NCBI GenBank assembly: GCA_029259345.1
Contig: JAPDIX010000034.1
Location: forward strand, 1-52,625
Length of the DNA stretch: 52,625 nt
Direction of reading: 5' to 3'
Source: Archaeoglobi archaeon
GTDB lineage: Archaea; Halobacteriota; Archaeoglobi; Archaeoglobales; Archaeoglobaceae
The position numbers and the translations under genes are program-made. Shown in pieces: positions 18,377 to 29,132 of this stretch. Below the pieces are notes generated by a model. The model did not search any database, was not told the origin of the DNA, and was given only the letters and a program-made list of their open reading frames with translations. Numbering within the stretch: the first letter of the stretch is position 1; the number at the start of each line of letters is the position of its first letter.

Positions 18377-19891
18377 TTATTTTCTGCTCTTCATCTTCAA
18401 AAGGTAGTTCACAGCGTTCATCACCGCATCTATGGATGCCATGACAATATCCTGCGCTGCACCTCTGGCTGTGAAGGAGTGCCCCTCGTCATCCTCAACC
18501 GTGACGTACACCTCAGCCAGAGCATCACTACCGCCGGTAATGGCATCCATTCTGAATTCAGTTATCTTCACACTCTTCCCCAGAAGCCCAGTGACAGCTT
18601 TGAGCGACGCATCTACTGGCCCAACACCGATTGCAGAGGTTACCTTCCTTTCCCCAAAGACCTCTGCGTTCAAAACCGCAGTCGGTGTAATCTTATTACC
18701 GGTAAGCACGGTAACTTCATCAACAAGTATCGCTTTCTCCTCCTTCTTGAGCTCTCCTATCACAACCTCCGCAATGGCAAAGAGGTCAAGGTCTGTAACC
18801 CTCTTGCCCCTATCTCCAATCTCTTTGACCCTCTCGAATATCTTGTTGAGAATCTCGTCATCAACAACGTATCCCGCATCTTCCAGAATCTTCCTGATCT
18901 GGTGCCTGCCAGCGTGTTTCCCGATGACGATTCTCCTCTTATGCCCAACCATCTCGGGGGTTATAACTCCCGGTTCGAAGGTTGAGAACTCCATCAGCAC
19001 TCCGTGGGCGTGAATTCCACTCTCATGGCTGAAGGCATTATCCCCCACAATAGGGGTGTTGGGGGGCATTTTAATCCCTGTGAGCCTCTCTACGAGTTTT
19101 GATGTTTCGAAAAGATGTTCAGTTCTAACATTTGTCTTGATCCCCTCAATCGAATGCAGAATCATTACTACCTGAGCTAAGTCAGCATTACCGGCTCTCT
19201 CTCCTATACCATTCACCGTAACCTGCACTTCATTTGCTCCGGCAAGAACTGCTGCGTAGGTATTTGCCACTGCAAGACCAAAATCGTTGTGGCAGTGAAC
19301 GTCAATTGGGACTTTCAGGTGTTCTCTGAGCTGCTTTATCACCTCGTGGAACTTGAATGGTGTTGCAACACCAACGGTGTCAGGAACATTCACAATGTCA
19401 ACATTGGCATCTTCAACAGCCTTGAATATCTTCTTTAGATAAGCAATATCTGTTCTCGTGGCGTCCATTGCGGAAAACATGCATTTTAAACCGTGAGACT
19501 TGATATACTCTACACATTCAACAGATTTCTCGATAATTTCTTCCTTAGTCATTTTTACAGTGTGTTCAATCTGAATATCAGAGGTGGGAACGAAGATATG
19601 AACCATATCAACGTCAGCATCAAGGGCAGCGTCAATATCTTCTTTAACAATTCTTGCAAGCCCGCAAATGTCAGCATTGAGGTTTAGTGAACTTATCTCC
19701 TTAACAGCTTCAAACTCACCTTTCGTGGCAGAGGGAAATCCAGCTTCGATAACATCAACCCCAAGCTTGTCGAGTTGCTTCGCAATCCTCACTTTGTAGT
19801 TCAGGGGCAAAGAAACTCCTGGCATCTGCTCTCCATCTCTGAGAGTTGTGTCAAACACCTTAACTTCGTTCATTATGTTCACAAATTGCAT
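18377..19891 (-). CDS. leuA: 2-isopropylmalate synthase family (LeuA/CimA)
   Basis: FDTTLRDGEQMPGVSL, DVHCHNDFGLAVANT, VNGIGERAGNADL, SGIHAHGVL, C-terminal LeuA_dimer domain. Confidence 0.9.
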   Translation of the reverse strand: MQFVNIMNEVKVFDTTLRDGEQMPGVSLPLNYKVRIAKQLDKLGVDVIEAGFPSATKGEFEAVKEISSLNLNADICGLARIVKEDIDAALDADVDMVHIFVPTSDIQIEHTVKMTKEEIIEKSVECVEYIKSHGLKCMFSAMDATRTDIAYLKKIFKAVEDANVDIVNVPDTVGVATPFKFHEVIKQLREHLKVPIDVHCHNDFGLAVANTYAAVLAGANEVQVTVNGIGERAGNADLAQVVMILHSIEGIKTNVRTEHLFETSKLVERLTGIKMPPNTPIVGDNAFSHESGIHAHGVLMEFSTFEPGVITPEMVGHKRRIVIGKHAGRHQIRKILEDAGYVVDDEILNKIFERVKEIGDRGKRVTDLDLFAIAEVVIGELKKEEKAILVDEVTVLTGNKITPTAVLNAEVFGERKVTSAIGVGPVDASLKAVTGLLGKSVKITEFRMDAITGGSDALAEVYVTVEDDEGHSFTARGAAQDIVMASIDAVMNAVNYLLKMKSRK

Positions 19892-20067
19892 TCGCTCTAA
19901 ATTGTTTTCGGTGGCAAAATTAATTATTTTAACTTACAAAATAAAATTCTCTGAAGGTAGTACAAATCAAATACGTATCCGAGATATTTCTATCCTCTAA
20001 ATTATGTATTGTAGCAGCATTATTTGAAAAAAGGTTTTTAAATCGGAAGTTTTAGCTTTTAAACTGG

Positions 20068-21588
20068 ATGTTCAGTAAAGTGCTGGTGGCAAACAGAGGG
20101 GAAATAGCGGTAAGAGTGATGAGGGCCTGCAGAGAGCTTGGAATCAGAAGTGTCGCCGTCTACAGCTCAGCAGACAAGAAAGCATTCCATAGGGTTTACG
20201 CGGATGAAGACTACTATATCGGCAAGGCTGATCCGAGAAAAAGCTATCTGAATATTGAGAGAATTCTTGAAGTGGCGAAAAAGGCTGAGGTTGATGCCAT
20301 TCATCCCGGTTATGGGTTTCTTGCAGAAAATGCCGAATTTGCTGAGAGGTGTGAGGAAGAAGGGTTTACGTTCATCGGCCCAAGCCCGGAGGTTATCAGG
20401 ACGGCCGGGTCTAAAGTTAGATCAAGGGAGAAGATGATAAATGCTGGTGTGCCAGTTATTCCCGGTTCACCGAAAATTGATAGTGTTGATGACGCCTTTG
20501 AATGGGCTGAAAAGCTCGGCTATCCCGTAGCTGTTAAGGCGTCCGGCGGTGGGGGGGGCATAGGTATTGTAATTGTAAACAACCCTTCTGAGCTGGAGGA
20601 AGCCTTTAAGAAGTCCAAAAAGCTGGGAGAGAGTTATTTCAAGGACTCAACGATATATCTTGAAAAATATCTCGCAACGCCGAGACACATTGAGGTTCAG
20701 ATTATCGCAGATGAACACGGAAGCGTAATTCATCTGGGGGAGAGGGAGTGCAGTATACAGAGAAGGCATCAGAAGTTGATTGAGGAATCACCTTCTCCAG
20801 CAGTTGATGAGGATTTAAGGGAAAAAATCGGCGAACTTGCGGTAAGAGGTGCTAAGGAGATCGGATACACCAACGCGGGAACATTTGAATTTCTGTATGA
20901 GAATGGTGAGTTTTACTTCCTCGAGATAAACTCAAGACTGCAGGTTGAGCACACGATTACTGAAATAGTCACGGGGATAGATATTGTGAAATATCAAATT
21001 CTGATAGCTGATGGAGAACCATTACACTATGATCAGGAGGATATTACGCTCAGAGGGCATGCGATAGAGTGCAGAATCAACGCTGAAGACCCCATTAACT
21101 TCTATCCAAGAAGCGGAAGGATATTGCACTACAGAAGTCCGGGTGGGATAGGTGTAAGAGTTGATAGTGGCATCCATATGGGTTATCGCATTCCGGAGGA
21201 ATATGACAGTATGATTTCAAAGCTTGTCACATATGGGGAGACAAGAAGAGAGGCAATTGCAAGGATGAGGAGGGCCCTCTACGAATATGTGATTGAGGGT
21301 GTTGAAACTAACATTCCATTCCATATTGCAGTGATGAACGACGAAGAGTTTGTGAAAGGAAACATCCACACGAAATTCGTTGAGGAGAGGAACATTGCGG
21401 AGAAAGTGAAGGGATATATAGCAGCTTTCAGACCGATAAAGGCAAAGCTGGACGAAATATTCATGGAGAGCGACTTCACAAGAGAGGAAATTTCAGCAAT
21501 CATTACAGCCATTGATCTTCACGAAGAGGAGGAGAGGCTTGGAATTGAAGAAAGGATTTGGGAGGCAATTTTCAGCTTGGGGGCTTAG
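20068..21588 (+). CDS. Biotin carboxylase (pyruvate/acetyl-CoA carboxylase subunit A)
   Basis: [70 protein letters not shown]. Confidence 0.94.
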   Translation: MFSKVLVANRGEIAVRVMRACRELGIRSVAVYSSADKKAFHRVYADEDYYIGKADPRKSYLNIERILEVAKKAEVDAIHPGYGFLAENAEFAERCEEEGFTFIGPSPEVIRTAGSKVRSREKMINAGVPVIPGSPKIDSVDDAFEWAEKLGYPVAVKASGGGGGIGIVIVNNPSELEEAFKKSKKLGESYFKDSTIYLEKYLATPRHIEVQIIADEHGSVIHLGERECSIQRRHQKLIEESPSPAVDEDLREKIGELAVRGAKEIGYTNAGTFEFLYENGEFYFLEINSRLQVEHTITEIVTGIDIVKYQILIADGEPLHYDQEDITLRGHAIECRINAEDPINFYPRSGRILHYRSPGGIGVRVDSGIHMGYRIPEEYDSMISKLVTYGETRREAIARMRRALYEYVIEGVETNIPFHIAVMNDEEFVKGNIHTKFVEERNIAEKVKGYIAAFRPIKAKLDEIFMESDFTREEISAIITAIDLHEEEERLGIEERIWEAIFSLGA

Positions 21589-21596
21589 CTTTTACA

Positions 21597-22277
21597 CTAA
21601 GCGAAGTAATCTTTCTCTATCTCCTGTAAATTATCAATCGTCCCCTCATTTACAACCTCACCGCTTGCAAGAATGTATGCTCTGTCTGCAACATCAAAGG
21701 CCATCTGTATATTTTGTTCGACTATGAGGATTGATATGTCAAGTTCATCCCTTGTTCTGTCTATAGCCTCAGCTATTGTTTCAACAACGATGGGGGCAAG
21801 ACCCATGGAGGGCTCATCAAGCAACAAAAGCTTCGGTTCGAGCATCAAAGCTCTTGCGATGGCAATCATTTGCTGCTCTCCACCGCTCATGTTTTTTGCA
21901 AGCTGCTCTCTCTTTTCCTTTAAATTTGGAAACAGGTTGTAAACGAATTCGAGCATCTCACCGTTTCCAGCAAGTAGCAGATTATCTTCAACCGTCATTT
22001 CGGGAAACAACCTTCGACCTTCAGGACTTATGGCAATTCCGAGCTTTATTCTTTCGTGGGGCTTCAGTTTGGAAATATCCGCTCCGTTAAATCGAATCTC
22101 CCCCTTAGTTTCAACAAGTCCGCAAATGGATTTAAGTAGAGTCGTCTTTCCAGCACCGTTTGGGCCTAAAACCGCTACAGATTCTCCCTTCTCAACGTAA
22201 ATGCTTATATTTCTGAGTATTTCGGCTTTTCCGTAATACGCGTAAAGGTTCTTGATTTCAAGCAAATACTTTTGCAT
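21597..22277 (-). CDS. livF: Branched-chain amino-acid ABC transporter ATP-binding protein (LivF-like), second locus
   Basis: GPNGAGKTTLLKSICG; MSGGEQQMIAIARALM; LLLDEPSMGLAPI. Confidence 0.9.
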   Translation of the reverse strand: MQKYLLEIKNLYAYYGKAEILRNISIYVEKGESVAVLGPNGAGKTTLLKSICGLVETKGEIRFNGADISKLKPHERIKLGIAISPEGRRLFPEMTVEDNLLLAGNGEMLEFVYNLFPNLKEKREQLAKNMSGGEQQMIAIARALMLEPKLLLLDEPSMGLAPIVVETIAEAIDRTRDELDISILIVEQNIQMAFDVADRAYILASGEVVNEGTIDNLQEIEKDYFA

Positions 22278-22947
22278 ACTTTTTACCGAGATACGCCTCT
22301 ATAACAGACTTTTCCTGCACAACTTCATCGGGTTGCCCCTCGAATATTATTCTCCCTGAATTCAAGACCAGAACCCTTTCCGCAACATCGAACAGGTCGC
22401 TGAGCCTGTGCTCAATTATCGCGGTAGACTGGCCGTTGTAATGTATGTCCCTGATTATGTCTGCAAGCTCCCCCGCCTCCTTAGGACTAAGGCCGGAGAA
22501 CGGTTCATCGAGCAAAAGCAATTTCGGGTTAGAGGCAATAGCAAGAGCAATGCTCAGTTTTCTGAGTTCTCCGTAGGATAGATTTGCTGCAATCTCTCTT
22601 CTTTTTTCCCATAAACCGAAATCCCTAAGGTAGTCAAGATCAGAGGAGATGGTTAGCAGGTTATCTTCAACCGTCATGTTGCTGAACACCTTAACAATCT
22701 GGAATGTTCTGACCAACCCCATTTTTGCAAGCTTATTCGGTCTTAAACCAACAACGTTTTTGTTCTTGAATAGAATCTTGCCATCATCTGGTCTGAGAAA
22801 ACCGGAGATTATGTTGAAGAGGGTCGTCTTTCCAGCCCCGTTTGGGCCTATAATACCAACCCTCTCACTCTTGTCAACCTTAAGATTTACACCTTCAAGA
22901 ACCTTGAGTTCACCGAAACTCTTGTGCACCTCTTTGACTCTTAGCAT
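22258..22947 (-). CDS. livG: Branched-chain amino-acid ABC transporter ATP-binding protein (LivG-like), second locus
   Basis: GPNGAGKTTLFNIISGFLRPD; LSYGELRKLSIALAIA; LLLDEPFSGLSPKEA. Confidence 0.9.
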   Translation of the reverse strand: MLRVKEVHKSFGELKVLEGVNLKVDKSERVGIIGPNGAGKTTLFNIISGFLRPDDGKILFKNKNVVGLRPNKLAKMGLVRTFQIVKVFSNMTVEDNLLTISSDLDYLRDFGLWEKRREIAANLSYGELRKLSIALAIASNPKLLLLDEPFSGLSPKEAGELADIIRDIHYNGQSTAIIEHRLSDLFDVAERVLVLNSGRIIFEGQPDEVVQEKSVIEAYLGKKYAKVFA

Positions 22948-22999
22948 AACCTTTAATGTTTGAGGAAGGTTTAAATACTTTGCTGTGCTCGTTCACAAC

Positions 23000-24259
23000 A
23001 TGAGATATGCTAAAGCTGTGCTAACACTCTTAATACTGCTCGCTGCTGTAACATCACTGTGTGTGCAGGGAGGACAGAAGGCTGAGAGGGGAAAGGTGGT
23101 AATCGGTGTAATTGGTCCCATGTCTTCACCAGAGGGGATGGCAGAAGAGAAAGCTGTGAAGCTTGCTGTGGAGGAAATAAACGCCCAGGGAGGTATACTC
23201 GGATATCCGGTTGAGGTGGTTGTTGGAGACACTAAGCTTGATTCTAATACAGCCTCAACAGAGTTTAGGAGACTTGCGACCATAGAAAATGCTGATGTCG
23301 TAATCGGTGGTTTTTCGAGCGGTGTGATGCTTACGATGATGGAGACGATGGCAGAGACAAAAACCCTATTCCTTGCAGATGCATCCTCACCCGCACATGC
23401 CAAAAAGGTCGCTGAGAACTACGACAGGTACAAGTACTGGTTCAGAGTTACTCAGAACAACGGCTCAACCTTTGCACTCGATCTGGCTGATATGGTTAAA
23501 TTCCTGAAAGACAGCGGATATGATGTCAAGAAGGTCTACATAATCAGGGACGAGCACGTTTGGACAGACCCTGTTGTAGAGGCTCTCATACCTCTGCTTG
23601 AAGAGCAGGGGGTTGAAATTGTTAAAGATGTTAGAGTTCCCAGAGGCTATTCAGAATATGAGCAGCTCATTCAGGAAGCTGATAGCTTGGATGCTGACCT
23701 CATAATGCCAATACTTGCAATTGTCGGTACGGGAGATATATTGACCAAGCAGTGGGTAACGCTGAAACCGAACATTCTGCTTGCCGGGCACGATCTCGCT
23801 GCAATTGACGCTGAGCTCTACAACAAGACAAATGGAATGGCAAATTACGAAGTATTCCTCGCTGATGGTGGTGCTCTCATTACTGCTCCTCCGACAGAGA
23901 AATGCAAGGAGTTTGTTGAAGCTTACAAGAAGAAATACGGCCACTATCCAGAGTCGCATCAGGCGTATGGAGCTTACGATGCAGTTTACCTCTACAAGAC
24001 AGTAGTTGAGATGGCGGCAAAAGATGGTGAGGATGACCCCTTCAACCCAGATGTTCTGGTAAACTATCTTGAGAAATTCGATGCTTCAAATCCAATTATG
24101 CTGACAAGACCCATTGCCTTCTACAAGAACCACGACCTGATGTGGGGTGACAACTACGTCAGGAACTGGATATCACAGTGGCAGGACGGGAAGCAATACA
24201 TTATCTATCCGGAGAGCGTTGCGAATGGAGAGCTAAAGTTACCACCGTGGATAGAGTAA
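23000..24259 (+). CDS. livK: Branched-chain amino-acid ABC transporter substrate-binding protein, second locus
   Basis: Signal peptide with lipobox-like SLCVQGG; VVIGVIGPMSSPEGMAEEKAVKLAVEEINAQGGILGYPVEVV. Confidence 0.9.
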   Translation: MRYAKAVLTLLILLAAVTSLCVQGGQKAERGKVVIGVIGPMSSPEGMAEEKAVKLAVEEINAQGGILGYPVEVVVGDTKLDSNTASTEFRRLATIENADVVIGGFSSGVMLTMMETMAETKTLFLADASSPAHAKKVAENYDRYKYWFRVTQNNGSTFALDLADMVKFLKDSGYDVKKVYIIRDEHVWTDPVVEALIPLLEEQGVEIVKDVRVPRGYSEYEQLIQEADSLDADLIMPILAIVGTGDILTKQWVTLKPNILLAGHDLAAIDAELYNKTNGMANYEVFLADGGALITAPPTEKCKEFVEAYKKKYGHYPESHQAYGAYDAVYLYKTVVEMAAKDGEDDPFNPDVLVNYLEKFDASNPIMLTRPIAFYKNHDLMWGDNYVRNWISQWQDGKQYIIYPESVANGELKLPPWIE

Positions 24260-24290
24260 GGTAAATAAAACTTAGATAACGCAGAGGCAC

Positions 24291-25145
24291 ATGATAGATG
24301 TCCTACTCAAGATCATAGTGTTTGGCACGGTTGTTGGAGGAATTTGGGGTCTCGTGGCCTCAGGATTCTCCTTAATTTTTGGAGTATCGAGAATTCTGAA
24401 CTTTGCTCATGGTGCGGCTTTTGTTTGTGCAGCCTATGTGGCAATTTTACTTTCTGGAAGCGGATTTAACGTTTATTTAAGTATTCTCGCCGGTCTGGCA
24501 GTCTCAGGTTTGCTCGGATACCTCGTTTACCTGCTAACCCGACCAGTCCGCAAGAATGAGGTGATGGTCATAATCGTAACTCTTGCTCTTGCCCTACTCA
24601 TTCAGCAGATTTTGCTTGTTAATTTTGGTGATAAAGGGATTTCCATGCTCCCTCTGGTTCAAGGATTTGTAGAGCTAAACAATATTAAGGTTACAAATAT
24701 GAGGATAGCATCTTTTGTTCTCGCTGTGGCATCCTTGGTCTCCCTTGACCTAATGGTCTCAAAAACGAGGATCGGAAAGAAGATAATTGCAACATCACAA
24801 GACAGTGAGGCAGCAATGCTTACCGGGATAGATGTTGAGAAGGTCCTCATTCTGGTTATGGTTCTCTCATCCATTCTTGCAGGATTTGCTGGTATCCTTT
24901 ACGCACAGATTTTCGCGATATCTCCTGAAACTTCGCTCAAAGCTTTAATCTATGCCTTTGCCATAGTCATACTCGGTGGGCTTGGTAGTTTGAGGGGGAG
25001 CATAGTCTCGTCCTTCATAGTGGGCTACATACTGGTTCTGACGATAACCTTTCTTGGAGCAAGATGGTCTGAATTTGTCATGCTTCTTGCAATAGTGACG
25101 ATACTGGTTGTAAGACCGACAGGGTTGTTTGGGGTGGAAGAATGA
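24291..25145 (+). CDS. livH: Branched-chain amino-acid ABC transporter permease (LivH-like), second locus
   Basis: RILNFAHGAAFVCAAYV; VILGGLGSLRGSIVSSFIVG. Confidence 0.9.
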   Translation: MIDVLLKIIVFGTVVGGIWGLVASGFSLIFGVSRILNFAHGAAFVCAAYVAILLSGSGFNVYLSILAGLAVSGLLGYLVYLLTRPVRKNEVMVIIVTLALALLIQQILLVNFGDKGISMLPLVQGFVELNNIKVTNMRIASFVLAVASLVSLDLMVSKTRIGKKIIATSQDSEAAMLTGIDVEKVLILVMVLSSILAGFAGILYAQIFAISPETSLKALIYAFAIVILGGLGSLRGSIVSSFIVGYILVLTITFLGARWSEFVMLLAIVTILVVRPTGLFGVEE

Positions 25146-26098
25146 AGAATATCCCAAAGCTTTTTGGATTCTTAATGATCCTCGTCTCTGCAGCCCTTCC
25201 GGTAGTAATTCCAGAAGCATACCTCTACCTCATCGGCCTGACATATCTCTTTGCAATCCTTGCGATAAGCTGGGATCTGATGGTAGGATATACGGGACAG
25301 GTAAATCTCGGTCATACGACCTTCGTGGGACTTGGGGCATACGTTGCAGCATTGCTCCAAACTCCGCTGAGAATGGGAATTGCAATTCACCCCTTAGCTG
25401 CAATAATCATCGGCGGGCTTGCGGCAGCACTCGTCGGCTTTTTTATTGGTATAATCACTCTTAGATTGAGGGGATATTACTTCTCACTTGTGACGGCTAT
25501 TCTCCCCCTCGTCTTCATGCAGACGGTCTTCGTCTGGAGGGACGTTTTTGGCGGAGAGGAGGGGTTCTCAATAGCAGGATACTCTTTGGTTGACACCACC
25601 CTGTCGAAATACTACTTCTCCCTTGCCTTACTCCTCATCTCAGTTGCCGCGATGCGATGGATAGTGAAAAGCAGGATAGGGTTGAGGTTCATGGCTATAA
25701 GAGATAGTGAGGAACTTGCAGAGTCAATCGGGATTGACACAACAAAATATAAGGTGCTGGCTTTTGTTTTAAGCTCCTTTTTCGCTGGCATAGCTGGAGC
25801 GGCAATCGTGAACTACCGCTATACGGTCGGCCCGGAGCTATACGATGTCCCCCTGATGCTTCTCATAATCTTATCTGCAGTTCTTGGCGGTCTCGGAACA
25901 ATTTATGGCCCTTTAATTGGTGCTGTTGTCATTTACCTTGCCAAAAACTGGTGGCTGAGAGATCTGATAGAAATTACATCGCTCCCGGTAAACGATGAAG
26001 TAGTACTTTATGCGGTTCTGATTGCAATCGGAATCTTAATGCCACATGGAATCTTCCACGAACTCAGAGAGAGGGTTGGGGAAAGAGTTAAACATTAA
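25142..26098 (+). CDS. livM: Branched-chain amino-acid ABC transporter permease (LivM-like), second locus
   Basis: GYTGQVNLGHTTFVGLGAY; LRLRGYYFSLVT; VLGGLGTIYGPLIGA. Confidence 0.9.
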   Translation: MKNIPKLFGFLMILVSAALPVVIPEAYLYLIGLTYLFAILAISWDLMVGYTGQVNLGHTTFVGLGAYVAALLQTPLRMGIAIHPLAAIIIGGLAAALVGFFIGIITLRLRGYYFSLVTAILPLVFMQTVFVWRDVFGGEEGFSIAGYSLVDTTLSKYYFSLALLLISVAAMRWIVKSRIGLRFMAIRDSEELAESIGIDTTKYKVLAFVLSSFFAGIAGAAIVNYRYTVGPELYDVPLMLLIILSAVLGGLGTIYGPLIGAVVIYLAKNWWLRDLIEITSLPVNDEVVLYAVLIAIGILMPHGIFHELRERVGERVKH

Positions 26099-26128
26099 AT
26101 TCTTTAAACCCTTCGCAAAAATTCTTCC

Positions 26129-26650
26129 ATGAAGGAAAGGCTCGAGTTAATTTTCAAGAGGGTCTCGATAAGGAGATTCACCAGTGATGATGTTGACGAT
26201 GAAACTCTTCAACTCATACTTGAAGCTGCCAATGCTGCCCCATCAGCTGGAAACCTGCAGGCAAGGGATTTTGTTGTTGTTCGGAACAAAGAGAGGAAAA
26301 TCAAGCTGGCAAAAGCGGCATTGAAACAGATGTTTATCGCTGAAGCTCCGGTTGTTGTCGTTGTGTGTGCGAACTATCCGAGAAGCATGAGGGTTTATGG
26401 AGAGAGGGGAAAGCTCTATGCTGAACAGGACGCAACGGCAGCGGTTGAGAACATACTGCTGGCTGTAACAGCTCTTGACCTTGGAGCGGTTTGGGTTGGT
26501 GCCTTCGATGAGAGAGAGGTATCCAAGATCTTAGACCTCCCGGAGTTCGTAAGACCGATGGCAATCGTGCCAATAGGACATCCAGCGGAGAGTCCGGGTA
26601 GAAGAAGCAGGTATCCTGTGAGCATGTTGACCCACTACGAAACATGGTAG
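26129..26650 (+). CDS. Nitroreductase family protein
   Basis: [63 protein letters not shown]. Confidence 0.9.
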   Translation: MKERLELIFKRVSIRRFTSDDVDDETLQLILEAANAAPSAGNLQARDFVVVRNKERKIKLAKAALKQMFIAEAPVVVVVCANYPRSMRVYGERGKLYAEQDATAAVENILLAVTALDLGAVWVGAFDEREVSKILDLPEFVRPMAIVPIGHPAESPGRRSRYPVSMLTHYETW

Positions 26651-26658
26651 GTTTGAGG

Positions 26659-28518
26659 TCAGAAATTATACACGTCCAGAGTTTTAATCTCATCAAATAC
26701 TCCTACTACCTTGTAGAATGCCGTAACGTTCTTAAGATCCTTTAAATCATCCTCGCTGAGTACTGCCTCCACCTCAACGAAGAATACGTAATCTCCTAAT
26801 CCTGTTCCAGCGGGTCTTGATTCAAGCTTTCTCATGTTAAATCCCTTCCTGTAGAAAACCTCTAAAACATCCTTCAGTGCTCCTGGCCTGTCTTCAACTC
26901 CAAAGAAGAGAGAGGTAATCTTTCCTTCTCTCCTACCAGTTTTACGTCTTATCAGGTAGAATCTCGTTATGTTTCGCCCTTTCAAATCCTGAATTCCCTT
27001 TCTCAATACATGCAGCTTGTAGAACCTTGCAGCATATTCTGACATTATCGCTGCAGAATAATCATCAAGCATCTTTGCGGCATCGCTTGTCGAAGACGTG
27101 TAACGAATGCTCGCGTTTGACAGATAATTGTTTATGAAGCCCATGCACTGTGCAACTGCCTGAGGATGAGAGTAGATAGTCTTGACGTCCTTCAGCTCAA
27201 TCTTACGTTTCGCGACGAGGCAGTGATTGACTTCGAGCTTTGCATCGCCAAAAACCTCAACATCATGGCTCATTAAAGCGTCAAGGACCGGTAGAACAGT
27301 TCCGTTAACCGAGTTCTCGATAGGAACGATACCATAATCAACCTCACCTTTCTCAACCAGCTTTATAATCTCATCTGTTGTGGCGCAGTATCTCAACGGC
27401 ACTCTCGAACCGACAAGCTTTAGTGCCATCTCATCGCTGAAGCTACCTTGAGGACCGAGAACGGCGACGGTTCTCTGTATTCCAGTAACTCTGTATTCTT
27501 CCTCCTTTGTAAGTGCCATTATGCTTTCAAAGATATCCTTCACTCTGATGGGGTTAAGTCTGGTTTTTGAAATCACATCCATTATCTTCTCCTCCTCCAC
27601 ATCTTTGATCTCTATGGGCTCACCCCTCTCAGCTTTTATTCCCGCTATCTCTCTTGCAGCCTCTACCCTTCTCTCCAACAACCTTAGTATGAGGGAGTCA
27701 ATAGACCTTATACGCCCCCTGAGCTCTTCAAGGCTCTCTGCCTTCTTTGTTGCTTTGTAAGCCTCCAGAATTATTGTGCTCGACTCGTAATCGGTGTAAA
27801 TTTTCCTCAAATCCTCAAAAGTTTCTTTGAACCTATCGTAGCTCTTTAAATTTTCGTGGAGTTCCAAAGCTCTCTTCAAAAATTGCTGCCTAACGTCTTC
27901 AGCATTTTTCTGAATCCTGTAGTACATCTCCCAGTTCTGGTTGAGTATCCTGCTTGCAAGTTTGTAAAGAACTGTGAAAATCGGAGAGGTGTATCTTAGT
28001 TCATCTTTCTCGTATCTCAGAAAATCGGCCATCGAGACAAGCAGAAAATGAGCCACACCCTGAATCTCTGCCATCTTTCTGTCGTGCTCTTCAACATCCA
28101 GCCTGCTTATCACCGCCCCACTCTTTACAAACTCACTGAGGATCACACTCTCTTCTTCTCTACCCGACTCGTGAACTACGATAATATTCGAGAGTGCAAT
28201 CTCACTGTCACCCCCAAACATGGGGTGAATGCTGAGAAAGTCAAAACCAGATTTCTCGAAGATTGGAATTGAATACTTCTTTACCGAGGAAATATCAACG
28301 AGCAGGGAAGTTGGGTCAGCTTCTCTCATCAGGTGTTTAATAGAATCTTCAAGCACATACATGGGTGTGCAAACAAAAATCACGTCAAAGCCTGAAATGC
28401 TGTTTGTATCCCTTTTCATCTCATCAATATCGTATCCCTTTACGTAGTAACCCCTACTGTAAAACAAGTCTCTGAAAAGCTTTCCCATGTTCCCGACACC
28501 GTATATCAGAATTTTCAA
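26659..28518 (-). CDS. pheA: Trifunctional prephenate dehydrogenase-chorismate mutase-prephenate dehydratase fusion with C-terminal ACT domain
   Basis: N-terminal IYGVGNMGKLFRDLF (PDH); RIRSIDSLILRLLERRVEAAREIAGIKAERG (CM); VAVLGPQGSFSDEMALKL...GIVPIENSVNGTV (PDT); RPGALKDVLEVFYRKGFNMRKLESRP (ACT). Confidence 0.93.
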   Translation of the reverse strand: MKILIYGVGNMGKLFRDLFYSRGYYVKGYDIDEMKRDTNSISGFDVIFVCTPMYVLEDSIKHLMREADPTSLLVDISSVKKYSIPIFEKSGFDFLSIHPMFGGDSEIALSNIIVVHESGREEESVILSEFVKSGAVISRLDVEEHDRKMAEIQGVAHFLLVSMADFLRYEKDELRYTSPIFTVLYKLASRILNQNWEMYYRIQKNAEDVRQQFLKRALELHENLKSYDRFKETFEDLRKIYTDYESSTIILEAYKATKKAESLEELRGRIRSIDSLILRLLERRVEAAREIAGIKAERGEPIEIKDVEEEKIMDVISKTRLNPIRVKDIFESIMALTKEEEYRVTGIQRTVAVLGPQGSFSDEMALKLVGSRVPLRYCATTDEIIKLVEKGEVDYGIVPIENSVNGTVLPVLDALMSHDVEVFGDAKLEVNHCLVAKRKIELKDVKTIYSHPQAVAQCMGFINNYLSNASIRYTSSTSDAAKMLDDYSAAIMSEYAARFYKLHVLRKGIQDLKGRNITRFYLIRRKTGRREGKITSLFFGVEDRPGALKDVLEVFYRKGFNMRKLESRPAGTGLGDYVFFVEVEAVLSEDDLKDLKNVTAFYKVVGVFDEIKTLDVYNF

Positions 28519-29132
28519 GCATATCCCCCCAGAATTTTCAGTATCTTGTGAGCATCATCAAGGTGAATCTGTCCCGGAGCCTTGGATTCGCCAACATAGC
28601 AGTAAATGAAAGGCGATCCTAAGAAAGCAGCCATTATGCGGGTGAAGGAAAACTCCTTACCCATAAGAAAAGCAATCACACCATCAAACTCCAGAAGTAA
28701 TCTGACCATCTTTCCAACATCTTCTTTGCCCCTCCCCATCGTCACAACCTTAACGATGTCTCCCCTCTTTCCCTCAACTATACTTTTGAGTTCAGAATAC
28801 TCAGGCGTCTCCTTGAAGTTATGGTAGGATTCGATTATTTTACAATCAAAATTGAAGGCTGAATCCGGCATGTCACACTCAATGTCCACATAAGCTGCAT
28901 TGGTCTCCTCAACAAACTTTCTCAAAACCTCAATTCTCTCCTCTTCATCTCCCTTAAACTTCCCACCATCCCCCTCTCTTCTGCAGGTTACAATCATTTC
29001 CTTTTCAATCTGTTTTATCTCTTCAATAGCCTCCCAAACTCTGTTGAACAGGTCAAGCCTGATTTCAATTAAATCAGCCTTCTCTGCAAGTTTTATCTCT
29101 TTAAGACTTGAAACTGTGGCAACGAGCTTCAT
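28515..29132 (-). CDS. aroD: Type I 3-dehydroquinate dehydratase
   Basis: ADLIEIRLDLFNRVWE, VTCRREGDGGKF, IIESYHNFKETP, DIVKVVTM. Confidence 0.9.
   Translation of the reverse strand: MKLVATVSSLKEIKLAEKADLIEIRLDLFNRVWEAIEEIKQIEKEMIVTCRREGDGGKFKGDEEERIEVLRKFVEETNAAYVDIECDMPDSAFNFDCKIIESYHNFKETPEYSELKSIVEGKRGDIVKVVTMGRGKEDVGKMVRLLLEFDGVIAFLMGKEFSFTRIMAAFLGSPFIYCYVGESKAPGQIHLDDAHKILKILGGYA

Noticed and set aside
18432-19013. 193-aa plus-strand ORF and overlapping 168-aa ORF
   Set aside because: Antisense to the leuA C-terminal domain; no recognisable motifs
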